Below are positions 10,481 through 21,114 of a stretch of 64,000 bases of DNA, in pieces. The stretch spans positions 1,910,144 through 1,974,143 of the forward strand of contig LNGK01000002.1 of NCBI GenBank assembly GCA_001510575.1. The letters run 5' to 3'. Each line of letters begins with the position of its first letter. The stretch's first letter is position 1. The DNA comes from Knoxdaviesia capensis (lineage: Eukaryota; Ascomycota; Sordariomycetes; Microascales; Gondwanamycetaceae). Below the pieces are notes generated by a model. The model was not told the origin of the DNA. It did no database searches and saw only the letters and a list, made by a program, of their open reading frames with translations. The translations under genes were made by a program, and so were the position numbers.

Positions 10481-13057
10481 ATGCCGCCGACCGCAGGCCG
10501 CGTGCCCTCTAAGGCCACGCTGCACGCCCTCCGCGGCATTGTGTTCGGCACGTCGTGCTCGCTGGTGCTGCTCGCCGAGGAGCGGCGCCACCGCGTCGAC
10601 CTGGCCCGCGCGCTGGTCGAGAACGGCCGCGCCATCCGCTCGCACCGCGGCTACAACTCGGCGGGCGCCGCAACGGTGCTGTCGCGCTACGAGCGGCTGG
10701 CTGAGGCTGCTGTGCTGTCGAACGAGGACGACGCGGCTGAGCTGCTGCAGGCGGTGTTTCCGAAGAAGAAGCGCTCGCGGAGGCGGAACTCCGAGAGCGA
10801 GTCGCTTGACGACACTGCTCCGGCGGGGACGGCCCAGGAGCTAAAGACGCCGCCGACGTCTGAGGGGCTCCGCGAGAAGCTGCCGTATTGCTCGCCCAAT
10901 GCCGCCTCGAGCTCGAAACCGTTCGGGCTGAGGTCTATCCGGCCGATTGACGCTTCGGCCACTCAATTACCACAGCCATTCGATGTCCCTGAGTCTCAAC
11001 CACTTCGTCACGACACCCAGACCAACGTTGCCCCTGAAACCCTGACAGCAGAGACCTCGAGCCCGACTACCACTTCCGACTTATCTTTCCTCGAGCGTTC
11101 TACCACCGGAGCCTCCCACTCCGTCACACACACCCCCGAATCACAACAAATACGAGCACTAGGCTTTTCGCAATTATCACAAGAGCTCTACACCCTCGTT
11201 GAACAGGGAAGGACGGCGCCTGTGATGTCTCAGAATATCTTGGAGTTGTTCACACAGGCACTAGCCAGCATCGAAAGCGACAACCGCCTCCCTGAAGAGA
11301 TGCTTCAACTTGCTCAAGCAGTTCTCTCCTATCTGCTAGACAAGGGTGATATTCAATCTGTCGCCACCGTCCTTTGCCGTCTTTCCAGCGATATACGGAC
11401 TCCTGTCGACTGGCTCTTCGAACTTGAGCCAGTTGTCATAGCCGAAGCCCTCCTGCTCCCAAACCCCACACAAGATGCTCTTCAAGCTCTTTCGTTAATG
11501 GCCCAGCTTCTGATCTGGGTGTACCGCACTCCAAAGCCGGATGCCGGAGGAAGCCGTTCTTCGACAGCTAGTCTTGCCCGAACCACCCGGGACGCCCTCG
11601 CCTCTTTCGTATCCGGACTCCTTGAGGCAAAGTCAACCATCCCCACGTTTCTGACCTCCTGCAAAGGCCGCGACTCTGAGTGGTCCAAGATGGTTGTGGC
11701 CGAGGTGGCCGATAGCTTCAGGGAGCAGGAGGATACATCCAGTCTGCGCATGTGGCTGAGCCAGGCTGAACAGGCCGGTGTTTCCAGCAACGCCAAAGAC
11801 AAGTGGACGGTGAAGATCCGCAAAGTGGCTCAACCAGCGCCGCCTTTGGACGCGATTGAGCTGTCGTTGCTGGATTCCATGAAGCAGGACCACAAGCTCA
11901 AGCAGTGGAGCCGCGTGCTGTTATCATACGAACAGTCGATATCGCAGGCCTCCGTCCACCACAATCTAGACCCGGCCACCGGCGCAAGCCGCGCTCCCGG
12001 ACCCTCCCCCGCGTGTCTCAAGCTCGCCGTCACCGCCGCCACGAACCTCGACGGCGCGGGCAGCGACCGCACACTGGAGCTCCTGCGCGCCGCCCACGCG
12101 CGCGGCGCCGACGTGCGGGGCTTCATGACGCCGTTCCTGCTCGCCCGCATCCACAACATCGGCGACTTTGCACAGCCGGGCGAAGGGTGCCGCCACCACA
12201 ACGTGTACCACGCGATCACCGAACTGCTGCAGAGCGTGCGCCCGCTCCTGCAGCTCCCGCCGCCGCTCGTGGCCGAGCCGTTTTTCGGCGCGGACGACGG
12301 CGCAGCCACCGCCCCGGTGCTCCCGAACGCGGCCGTGTACAACGCGGGCGTGCGGGCGTGTCTGCGGGCGCGGCAGTACCGCGAGGCGGTGCGGCTGGTC
12401 CTGGCCGATGCGGCGGCGAACGGCGGCGGCGACCCGGTGTACAGCCCGCACGCGTTCTCGAACCTGGTGTTTGCGGCGTCGGCGCTGCGCGACTACGACG
12501 CCGTGCGCATGCTGGTGGCGCAGCTGCGGGCGCGGCGCCACCGCGCCGACAACCTGTGTCTGTTTGCGCTGGAGCGCGCGCGCAAGCGCGTGGCGGCGGT
12601 CACCGCGGACGCGCTCAGCACCAGGGGCGGCGGCGGCGGCGGCGGCGGCAGTAACCGGCGCAGCGAGGCGGCGGCCGCGGCGCATATGGCCGGCGTGGCG
12701 ATCCTGGACAGTGCGGTTGAGCGCGTGCTCTCGTGGCGGCGGCGCGAGCGCATGACGCGCGACGAGAAGGTGCCGGCGCGCGGACGGCGGCTGGCGTGGG
12801 ATGCCCAGCGCGAGCTGGATGCCGCGGGGGAGCAGCGTGAGCGCAGCATGTCGCCGGGGTGTTCGCTGGCGCAGCTTGTGCACGTGCTCGAGGCGATGCA
12901 GAGCAAGGAGCCGTCCACCAGGCGGATGTCATGCGCAGCATTGAGTCCCGCGCCAGCCCCTGTGTCCCGGAGGCGGGACTCGGCGGCCGCGTCGTTTAGG
13001 TTCCCCGGGGAGGAGCGGGATGTGCTCGGTGTCGCGAGTGCTGTGGTTGCGGGTTGA
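10481..13057 (+). CDS. Large PPR-like protein, probably mitochondrial
   Basis: Single exon, 858 residues. The N-terminus (residues 1-60) is rich in Arg and Ala with few acidic residues and may be an import signal. Residues about 90-230 are Ser/Thr/Pro-rich and look disordered. Residues about 230-480 are helical, with segments such as ALGFSQLSQELYTLVEQGR and MLQLAQAVLSYLLDKGD. Residues about 530-730 look most like degenerate pentatricopeptide repeats, for example PNAAVYNAGVRACLRARQYR followed by SPHAFSNLVFAASALRDYDA about 40 residues later; PPR proteins bind organelle RNA. A (GGC)n-coded Gly run occurs at about residue 716. I do not recognise a specific named orthologue. GC content is extreme at both ends and lower in the middle. 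Function as a mitochondrial RNA factor is inference. Confidence 0.8.
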   Translation: MPPTAGRVPSKATLHALRGIVFGTSCSLVLLAEERRHRVDLARALVENGRAIRSHRGYNSAGAATVLSRYERLAEAAVLSNEDDAAELLQAVFPKKKRSRRRNSESESLDDTAPAGTAQELKTPPTSEGLREKLPYCSPNAASSSKPFGLRSIRPIDASATQLPQPFDVPESQPLRHDTQTNVAPETLTAETSSPTTTSDLSFLERSTTGASHSVTHTPESQQIRALGFSQLSQELYTLVEQGRTAPVMSQNILELFTQALASIESDNRLPEEMLQLAQAVLSYLLDKGDIQSVATVLCRLSSDIRTPVDWLFELEPVVIAEALLLPNPTQDALQALSLMAQLLIWVYRTPKPDAGGSRSSTASLARTTRDALASFVSGLLEAKSTIPTFLTSCKGRDSEWSKMVVAEVADSFREQEDTSSLRMWLSQAEQAGVSSNAKDKWTVKIRKVAQPAPPLDAIELSLLDSMKQDHKLKQWSRVLLSYEQSISQASVHHNLDPATGASRAPGPSPACLKLAVTAATNLDGAGSDRTLELLRAAHARGADVRGFMTPFLLARIHNIGDFAQPGEGCRHHNVYHAITELLQSVRPLLQLPPPLVAEPFFGADDGAATAPVLPNAAVYNAGVRACLRARQYREAVRLVLADAAANGGGDPVYSPHAFSNLVFAASALRDYDAVRMLVAQLRARRHRADNLCLFALERARKRVAAVTADALSTRGGGGGGGGSNRRSEAAAAAHMAGVAILDSAVERVLSWRRRERMTRDEKVPARGRRLAWDAQRELDAAGEQRERSMSPGCSLAQLVHVLEAMQSKEPSTRRMSCAALSPAPAPVSRRRDSAAASFRFPGEERDVLGVASAVVAG
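12626..12649 (+). repeat. (GGC)n coding a Gly run
   Basis: About eight GGC units in the PPR-like gene code for consecutive glycines. This is a likely length-variable spot. Confidence 0.85.
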
Positions 13058-13671
13058 GGGGAGATGGTTTCTATGTAATCTGTACAAAACCTTGGTGTCA
13101 CCCGTACTGGGTATATATCTTGCTTCCTGTTTCTTGTTATTTTCTTGCATTATACACTGGCGAGGGACGGGGCCATACATCTCCAGTGTCTCTCTGTCTG
13201 TGCTCTATATGAACGATGCTTCATGCCTGGTTCTATAGAAGAATTGAAATGTATATACTTTCCTATTCTCTTGCCTTGCCTTTGCCAATTAGACCCCATA
13301 CTTTATATCTTGAGTTACAGCTTAGACAAGCCGTGAATCCCGACGTTCACGGATACTTGAGGTCGGAAGAACCGCAGCTCAACGCCGGAGAATTCTGCCA
13401 CCTCTCACCGCCTTGGAGCTCTCGATTACAGCTCCTGCCACTTTGAACGCAACACAACATCTTTGTCCCTCCAAATCCAGCATCTGACATATTCCTTCCA
13501 CCCAATCTTCGTTCACATTGTCGGGGTCTGCGGCTGATAACTCCAGCCTGTGCCGCTGACTAACCTCCGTGAGTCCAAAAAAAAAAAGTTTCAAAAGAGC
13601 CTCCGCACCCGTGAAGCCGGCCGGCCTCAACAAAACCAAACCAAAAAACAGAAGCCGACCCGGGGACACCA
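13058..13671. other. Intergenic between the PPR-like gene and the PCD gene
   Basis: About 600 bases with the 3' flank of the PPR-like gene and the upstream region of the next one. An AAAAAAAAAA run lies near 13577-13587. No other element recognised. Confidence 0.55.
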
Positions 13672-14322
13672 ATGGCCGTCCGCTTCTCCGCGATCCTGCG
13701 CCGATCTCTCTACCGCACACCGCCACCACGGCAGCCCAAGATACCAACGGCAACAGCAACAATGTCGACAGCGGCGGGCGTCACAGAGCCGGTGTTCGCA
13801 GCCGGCGCCGACTCGGCCGAGCTGCGCGCCAGTGTCGCGGCGCTGCTGGCGGCGCGGTGGACGCTGACGGCCGACGGGGCGGGCATGCAGCGCGCGGTGC
13901 GGTTCAAGACGTTCGCGCGCACGTGGGACTACATGACGGCGGTGGCGCTGCAGTGCAAGTTGAAGAACCACCATCCGGAGTGGTCGAATGTGAGTTTCCG
14001 TCTTCGGACTTCAGTCGCAGAGGTTGCGACAGACTTCAGCAACGACGGTCGAGGCAGAGACAGAGAGCGAGAGAGCGAGAGAGAGAGCTGACACTGGGTC
14101 ATCACACAGGTCTTCAACACCACGTATATCCGCTGGACCACCCACGCCCCGCCCGGCCTGACCGCGCAAGACGTCGCCATGGCGCAGATCTGCGACCAGC
14201 TGGCCCACGACTTTGGCGAGCTTAAGCCCGAGCCGGTGTCGTGCACGACGCAGCACCTGGCCGACCTAGCCAAGGGCGAAGCCGGCCCCGAGTGCTGTGT
14301 CCCGCCGCCGAAGAAGCAGTGA
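13672..14322 (+). CDS. PCD: Pterin-4a-carbinolamine dehydratase
   Basis: Two exons, 13672-13989 and 14110-14322, giving 176 residues. The 120-nt intron has GTGAGT, a CTGAC branch site and CAG. The family signature is seen as KLKNHHPEWSN (catalytic His-His-Pro at 100-102), then across the splice VFNTTYIRWTTHAPPGLT with a further His at 118. The enzyme dehydrates 4a-hydroxy-tetrahydropterin to recycle tetrahydrobiopterin. About 30 extra N-terminal residues (RRSLYRTPPPRQPK) are basic and look like a mitochondrial presequence; the second ATG at 13762 would give a shorter, cytosolic form, so dual location is possible. Bacteria and fungi without aromatic amino acid hydroxylases also keep this fold, so the physiological role here is open. 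It converges on ERG25. Confidence 0.93.
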
Positions 14323-14990
14323 GGGGTGTGTTTGCCGCTGCCGAGGCCTGTTAAACTCTTGAATCCCGTGGATCCTACCACTGGATTTGCATTGTATGTT
14401 GCCCGCTGTATCTATAATTCTTCACGTTTAGAGAGGAGAGAGATTGTGTTGTTATAGTGTGTGTGAGTTTCGTTGTCAAATTATTTAGGTCGACATTCTA
14501 TAACCCCCGAGCAGTCATTTGGTTTAGGATGATAGCAATAATTAAAAATAAATAAAAGAAAACCAAGCTGGATACCCCCAAAAAGATCGAAACGCCGCTC
14601 CCATGTGTGTTTGTTACCACGCAAAAAAACAAAAAAAAGCCGCGTGGATGAAATGATCTAGTAAAATAGTTGCCCTGATCCCCGGTTTTTCCCGCCGTTT
14701 CACCCTTTCCTGAAACCACAGAAGACACAGGAAAAGTGTCATTCATACTGGAGATATCAAGGTGGGGGAGAGTCGGTGGTGGCAGGCTTTCTCTCCTTCT
14801 TCTTCGGTCGTTATATGTACATTTCTTGGGGTTTTGTGTTGAGTGTGAAATTGGTGTGTGTGGGTAGAAGGAGATTGGGTCATTCGTCGTCATTTCCAAA
14901 ACAACAAGAGCTGATGATACTCTCGACGTCTGGTCACGGACGAATGGAATGAACACCGGGACGGGTTGTCGGAGCTGAAGGCGCGCAGGT
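14323..14990. other. Convergent spacer between PCD and ERG25
   Basis: About 670 bases between facing stop codons. It is AT-rich for this window, notably 14530-14570, and holds both 3' untranslated regions. No gene is seen. Confidence 0.6.
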
Positions 14991-15703
14991 TTACTGGGCC
15001 TTCTTCTCGGATAGCTTCTTATCACGGCGGCGCTGGCTGGCGTCGGCGCTGGCCTCGGTGTCGAAGATCTTGTCCCACCAGCGGAAGCTCGAGGCGTAGT
15101 TGCCGACGAACTTCTCGTGGTGCACGTCGTGGTGCTCGGCGCCGGCCCAGAAGGGCAGGAAGTGGTGCAGGCTCCAGGGGAAGTCGTAGCCGCTGTGGGC
15201 GTCGATGGCCTGGAACAGACGCAGCACAATCCAGACGTACATGGTAATCAGGTGGAGGTCCTTGGTGAAGTACACCCACAGAGCCGGGCCACCCACAGTA
15301 CCTATACCCAGAAGCATAACCTCAATGGGCGAGGCGTACTCGGCAGCAAGGCCAAAAGGAGCTGAGTAGAAGTGGTGCATCTTGTGGATGGCGCGGTACA
15401 GAGGCGGGTAGTGCAGGGCGCGGTGGAAAGAGTAGTGCCACAGATCCTCGAGGAAGAAGAACACAGCAATCTGGTAGGCCATCTTCCACACCGGGGGGAA
15501 GGGAACGCCGTACTCCATACCGCAGAAGGTGGCAATGGGGTGGAAGAACCAGATCTGGGGAAGCTCGACGGTGAAGTGGCTGAGAAGAACGAGCAGGGCG
15601 CAGTTCAGCTGTTCTGTCCAGGTAGGGATCTTCTGCTATCGAGGGGGAAACGAAGAAATGGTCAGTGGCCGTCGTCGCCAGAAGCCGCGCTGCGCGCAAA
15701 CGA

Positions 15704-15742
<39 letters not shown>

Positions 15743-16208
15743 AGCCTGCAGCTTGTACTTGTCAAACCACGGAATGCATCCAACAATGATCCACGGCAAA
15801 CTGCGGCCGAAGTAGACCACCTCGTGCATGACGAAGCTCATGATGCCGGTGGCAAGCACATCGTTTCCGACCCAGAGATACCAGGCCTAATGCGAAGCAA
15901 AGCAGGAAAGTGTTAGTCGAGATATGAATGGTGGCGGCGCCAATAGGAGCGAGTTCGGAGAGGATGCCAACGTACAGCCCACAGCTTCTCGGCGTAGTTC
16001 AGGTGAACATTGGCCTTGGACACATCCTCAAGCACGTTGAAGTAGTCGGCCGAGTTCGGGTTGAAGGTAAACGCGCTTGACGCGTTACTAGACGCCGGAA
16101 AGAAGACATTCGGTCAGTATAAAGACGGAAGGCGCGAGACGACGGCGATATAACAGATGGAGGGGTTTGATCTCTCAGACCGGTAACTAACCCTAGGAAG
16201 GCCTCCAT
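14991..16208 (-). CDS. ERG25: C-4 methylsterol oxidase
   Basis: Four exons: 16208-16192, 16087-15976, 15886-15743 and 15632-14991, giving 304 residues, the usual Erg25 length. Introns are 104, 89 and 110 nt with branch sites CTGAC, CTAAC and CTGAC. The first coding exon is only 17 nt and codes for MEAFL plus two bases. The protein is a membrane di-iron oxygenase of the fatty acid hydroxylase superfamily. The three His boxes are HRALH (161-165), HKMHH (174-178) and HHDVHH (258-263). Family blocks include GIMSFVMHEVVYFGRSLPW, HFTVELPQIW and YASPIEVM. It oxidises the C-4 methyl groups of sterol intermediates in the ER for ergosterol synthesis. The C-terminus ends KKAQ, a KKXX ER-retrieval signal. 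The third intron has a long (CT)n tract just after the 5' splice site. Confidence 0.96.
15707..15737. repeat. (AG)n/(CT)n tract in ERG25 intron 3
   Basis: About 15 dinucleotide units on the plus strand. On the ERG25 strand they read CT and begin right after the GTAAGT donor. Confidence 0.9.
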
Positions 16209-18905
16209 TGTTGGCAGAAAAAAACAAACAGTTCGTCCACGATAGGGGGGAACCAAGCAAGACGAAGTCAAGTATCCAGGAGAAAGAAAAAACAAATCAG
16301 ATAAACAGAAGCCGCAAAAGTCAATCACGACAGTTGGGCAGTCTAGAAGGGAAACAGAAAGAAAACAACGAAACGCGCACACGACTGGAGATGGAGAGAG
16401 AGAAAAGACTCGGCGACAGGATGAAGAGAAGGGGGAAGAAGGAGAAAAAGGGGAGAGAGGAAATTGGGGGGATAAGTGAAGTATTTTAAGGACGGGAGAA
16501 TTTATCGCCAGAAGATTTTTAGATTGGAGACTTTTTGGGGGGGGAAGGAGACAGAGGATTTGCCGCGTTAGATTGAAAATTAAAGCAATGCAAGAAGGAA
16601 GGTGCGACTACAGGGGGTGCTCCTGCCTAGAAGCTTAGGGGCTACGGACGGTTCTACAGCGGTTCTCTATCGTCAGATTTCAATACGAGTACGCCGGAGG
16701 ACGCTGTGCTGGTGGAAGCAACATCGTTCGATTCCAGTGCCCGCCCGGATAGGGCAACAACCCACTGAAAAAGCGCAAAGGGGCTGGATCACCAGGAAAC
16801 CCGAACTCGAGCGAGAAGCGGAGTGGTGGGGGGGGAAAGGGGGAAAGAGCGAGTGGCAAGCCCGCCTTCCAGTTCCGAGTGAGTACAGGAAGTACATAAT
16901 CATCTGTAGGCGGTTTAACGGCCCAGCAAACGACGGCAAAGTTGGTGAAGCTGGCGATGATCCAGACCCAGCAGCGTTTGCTCTGTCCGCGCGCCGGATT
17001 GTGCGACGATACGACGATTGTTCAGGCCATGTTATGTGGAGAGCTCTGTTCCCGTCCCTTCCCCAGCAACCTTTTCCATAGAAGAGGAGTCTCCCCTGTC
17101 CGATGCACGTCAAAAGAGCTGCAAGCCCGGCCAAAAAGTATCCGGCAACTTCACCGCCTTGTTCCGGCCCTCTAATCGTCACGTAAGGAAGACAAAGATT
17201 CGGCGACGGCATCTTCACACCTCTCTTTGTTGTCGTCCCATATCATCCCATTGCATTGGGACATTGCCTCTTCCGCGATTCCAGCCCACAAAAAAGAACA
17301 CCATCAAAGGTGTGCAGGGTTGTGCGATTGGTGGCCGACGCATGGGAGTGGGGTTTCTGCGCCACAGATTCGGATATCTGGTCTGTGGCGTCTGTGGCGC
17401 TTCGTGCAAACCAGCCAAACTGCTCCCCGAGTTCGCATTCGGGTTCGGATTCCTGGATCATCATTTCCGGCCTGGGCTCATTACGAAGTTTCCTCTCCCC
17501 CCTGTTCTTCTATGGTTTCTTTTGACAGCGCAAAGAGTGATTCGCAACAGGGGAATCAACAGGAAAACAGCCCAGTGTCAGCTCATCTCATCTCAGCATT
17601 GGTATTTACCACTGATGTCTGTAATTACGGAAGCTTTCACCGCCCATCTTTTCGGGTACTGCCAGCAAACCCGCCCATAGCCTATCTAGCCGACGTCGAC
17701 CTATGCTTCCTCACCGCCAAAGCCCCACGAACTCGGAAGCCGGAGGGCCCGGATTGCGCAGACCCGGATCGGACGTTCACTCCAACCGCACACAACCGGC
17801 GTGGGCCAATGAGTGGGGGGACATATCTACCTCTCACCGTTGTCACAGTCATATCACTATCCCCCAAAGAAGGCAGGCCCTTTGATTTGCATTTTTCAAC
17901 TCTCTTGGGGAGGGACCGGAGCCAGACACCGGCGGCCGGCATCTCGCGCTCCTCAACTCCCGTGGTGGAAGATATAAACACCGGAGGTTTTCGCCGGGGC
18001 GTACATGAAACCGCACACAATCAGACGAAGCTCCGGAAGATCGAAGTGTATCGGGTCCGCTGTGGCGTCTGCTGGCGAATGCGCATTGCGTCTTCGGACT
18101 CCGATATTGCTGTCCTCCGCATCTCGGCCGGCAACAACCCCGGTGGTAAGTCATGCGTGGAGGGGCATTGTATTGTGTGATGTATTCCAAGCGCCCGTGC
18201 GGACGGAAGTGCAGGTCGAGGTCATGGGTGGCTATCCGCTTTGAGAGGGTGGGATCGTAGGGAACACGAAGAGCAAAAGGTGCGATCTATAGAGGGCAGA
18301 GAGTAGAGAAGCCCGGATGGAGCATCACATCAATGATTCACGTAAACACCACTTCCATGCGGACTTGCTGAGGGTTGTTCTAATCCTAGCCATCGACCGT
18401 ATCCGTTTCCACTGCCCAGTAGATCGAGCCTTCAATGCTCTCTCCCGACCGGAACTGTCCTGTTCCGATGTGCCCATACGGTGCATGCTGAGTCCAGGCC
18501 GGCCTATCTTATCAATCAATCACTCGTTCATTCCCTTCAGGCCCCCGATCCCTGTTGACGGAAAGACTCCATTCACACACAGGTACCTGTAGTACTGTCC
18601 AACACAAGGAATGTGAACCCAGCATCACCATTTCAGGAACCCTGCAAGCTTCTATAGACTCTATGCATGTATGTATGTACTCTTATGTTGACCTGATCAT
18701 AATCATCACTGTGCTCGCTTTCTCTCTCCAGTCCACGCCCCAGGACTTGGTGAGTGCACGCCGGTTATTACAGTTAGGGTTAGGGTACCGCTCCATCATC
18801 TCTCCCGTCTGCAGCAGGGTGACGGACTGCTCTGTTTGAGAACACAGGGTTTCATACAGGGCCCACAAGTACCGTATACCACAAACCAGCACAACACACA
18901 CAAAA
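16209..18905. other. ERG25 upstream region and NCA2 3' flank
   Basis: A 2.7-kb gene-free stretch. The part next to ERG25 is purine-rich on the plus strand (16240-16500), which is pyrimidine-rich on the ERG25 strand and fits a fungal leader. A long open frame near 17227-18180 shows no protein-like features. Two tandem TTAGGG units lie at 18773-18786. I looked for SREBP/SrbA-type sites and saw no good match. Confidence 0.5.
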
Positions 18906-21114
18906 CTACCGCAGCCACTGGCCATAAGTCCAGCGAATGCGCATCAACGCCTCCTTCTGCACCGATACTTTGCCGTTGGCGAGCGCATCGAGGTCCTCCA
19001 GGAACGTCTCCTCGACCTCGCCGCGCGGGAGCAAGCCCGCGCCGGCCACCACGTTGCGCAGCACGTGCATCTCGCAGAGCAGCATGCCGTGCTCCTTGTA
19101 CGACAGGATCTCGTTCTGGCTGGGCACCGCCTCGCTGAGGATGCGGTCCATGTTGCGCAGCACCATGGCGGTTTTGCGTGTGGCGGACGTGTGGCTCCGC
19201 GACGACGATACCCCGCCCGACAGGATGGCGCCGTGCAGGTAGCGCACCGCGGCGAAGAGCACGAGGAGTCCGGGGGTCAGCCCGACGAAGCCAAACACCA
19301 GCTCCTGGCTCTTCAGCAGCGCGTCGATGCCGCCGAGCGCAACCTTGAGGTCGACCTTGGTCTGCTGGATCTGGATGAGCAGCGCGCGCACGAGGTCGCC
19401 GCGCACCGCCCCGACGAACGGGCTGCGCAGGTTCAGTTCGTAGGCTTTGAGCACCGGTGTCACGTCGCCCTCGGTCACCTTGTGGCGGATCTCGGCGATC
19501 TGGGCCTCGGACAGCGACGACGAAGGGAAACCCGCGTCCAGGCTGACAAACTGCGGCCGGTCGACGGCAAAGTCCACCACCATGCGCTCCAGACTCTCCA
19601 GGTCCGCCCGCAGGCTGTCGCGGCTCATCAGCGCAATCTCGCTCTTCTCGTCATGACGGATGGTGCGGATCACTTTAGTCACCGGCTCGACGATCCAGTT
19701 GATGTAGAAGTCGTGCACGGTAGACGCGATGTCGACCGCCCATTCCAGGATGTCGGTCTTGCGGTTGCTGACAATGCGGAGGAGCGTTGTTGACGAAATC
19801 ACGGCGAGACCAACAGGCAACCAGTAGCGGACCCAGCGCGGGGGCCGGCCGTTCTCATGCACCAGCTTCTTGGTGGCGTTCATATGCAGGGGTAGACCGC
19901 GGCGGAGGATCGTCAGTAAGCGGCGGGCAAGGATGGCGGGGCCGACGGCCGGATCCATGTCCTCCGCGTGGATCGACAGCTCCGGGTCCTGGTGCACGCC
20001 GGCGAAGACCTTTTCTTCGAACTCGCCCACGCCAGTATCCAGCGACAACACGTTTTCGAGTACCATATCCATAAGCGCCACGCTTCTCTCCACAGGGCCC
20101 TTCCAGTCCAACAGGTCCTCGGATATCACGCTGCGGTTGTCTTCCACAGCACCAAACACGAGGCCCTCGTCCATCAGCACACCCAGTCCGCTGGCCGTAA
20201 GCTGGCGCATCTTCCGCAACCGCGCGCGCTTGGCCTGGGCCTCGGCCTGGCAGAGAGCAAACGGGGACATGAGCTTCCGGCGGATGTCGGCGAGAGACCG
20301 GTCGCGGATGGTGTCTTTGACAATCCCGTAAAATTGCCTCCACCGCTGGCTCACGGTGGCATTTGAATCGGCGAAACCCTCTCCGGTGGCATGGAGGCCG
20401 TGCACGCGGTGCACCGCGTCGTGGTACACGTCCTTGGCCCAGTACCACGCCCTCAACGGGGACATCTGCACCGTGTACAGCGTGCTGTTTGTGTATGAGC
20501 CAATGATGTCGTTCCAGTACCAGATGTCATCGTCCAGCTCGATGTTTTCCTCCAGCAGCGTGGCCATGACATGTCCGAAGGTCTGGATGGCGGCCTTGCT
20601 GACCAAGCGCCACTCAATCTCGGATTCGTAGAAGTTTTTCGTCGGTACGGGCGCCGGCGACGGCTCGGCTTTGTCGGAAGAGGACGCGGAAGCGGAAGAA
20701 GAGGAGGCATTGTCGGAGAGGGAAGCTTGGGAGAGGAGGAGCTCGAGGCGGCGCGGGGGGATCAGCACGCCGGACGACGAGGCGGAGGACAGCTCACGTG
20801 CGATGCGGAGGAGGTCGCTCACGCGCGGCGAGGCGATGGCGGCGCTCGCCTCCGAGAGCGAGACCTCGGAGATGGCGGCCTGCGGTTCGTCATGGTCGAC
20901 GGGAGGTTCGGCGAGAGGGATTCGATTGAGCTGTGTGTCTATCTGACGGACACGGCTGAGGAGAGGAAGAAGGAGAAAGGTCAGCTGTTTTGGTTATATT
21001 GTGCCTTTTTTGCCATTTTTTTCCCTCTGTGCCTCCAATTGGGATCCACCCAAAATCTCCCTGCGTTTGGAGAAAGTGAAATGCAGGAGGAGCTTACTCT
21101 GTTATGACCGACAT
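18906..21114 (-). CDS. NCA2: Nca2, mitochondrial ATP synthase expression factor
   Basis: Two exons, 21114-21098 (17 nt, MSVIT plus two bases) and 20955-18906, giving 688 residues. The 142-nt intron has GTAAGC, a CTGAC branch site and CAG. Splicing yields MSVITDRVRQIDTQLNRI, which fits the family N-terminus as I know it. Family blocks follow: ELDDDIWYWNDIIGSYTNS, SPLRAWYWAKDVY, RDRSLADIRRKLMSPF and LGVLMDEGLVFG. Two probable membrane segments lie near residues 385-405 (WVRYWLPVGLAVISSTTLL) and 560-580 (FGFVGLTPGLLVLFAAVRYL). In yeast, Nca2 is a mitochondrial membrane protein that, with Nca3, controls the balance of the ATP6 and ATP8 products of mitochondrial DNA. The gene is head to head with SEC4. 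The N-terminal third has a Ser/Ala-rich linker at about residues 85-110. Confidence 0.93.

Noticed and set aside
11966..12883. 305-codon open frame on the minus strand
   Set aside because: It is a GC-rich shadow of the PPR-like gene, rich in Arg/His/Ala, with no family pattern.
16725..16745. GTTCGATTCC, like a tRNA T-loop
   Set aside because: The flanking bases do not pair into a T-stem and no anticodon arm or acceptor stem can be drawn.
17227..18180. 317-codon open frame on the plus strand
   Set aside because: No hydrophobic-core pattern, no recognisable family, and it lies in the ERG25 upstream region.
16209..18300. SREBP/SrbA-type site upstream of ERG25
   Set aside because: I scanned for TCA-N2-CCA-like sites on both strands and found only partial matches such as ATCACCAGG near 16787, which lacks the core.
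18773..18786. TTAGGGTTAGGG as a sign of a chromosome end
   Set aside because: Only two units occur, with unique sequence and genes on both sides. An interstitial promoter-type motif is more likely.
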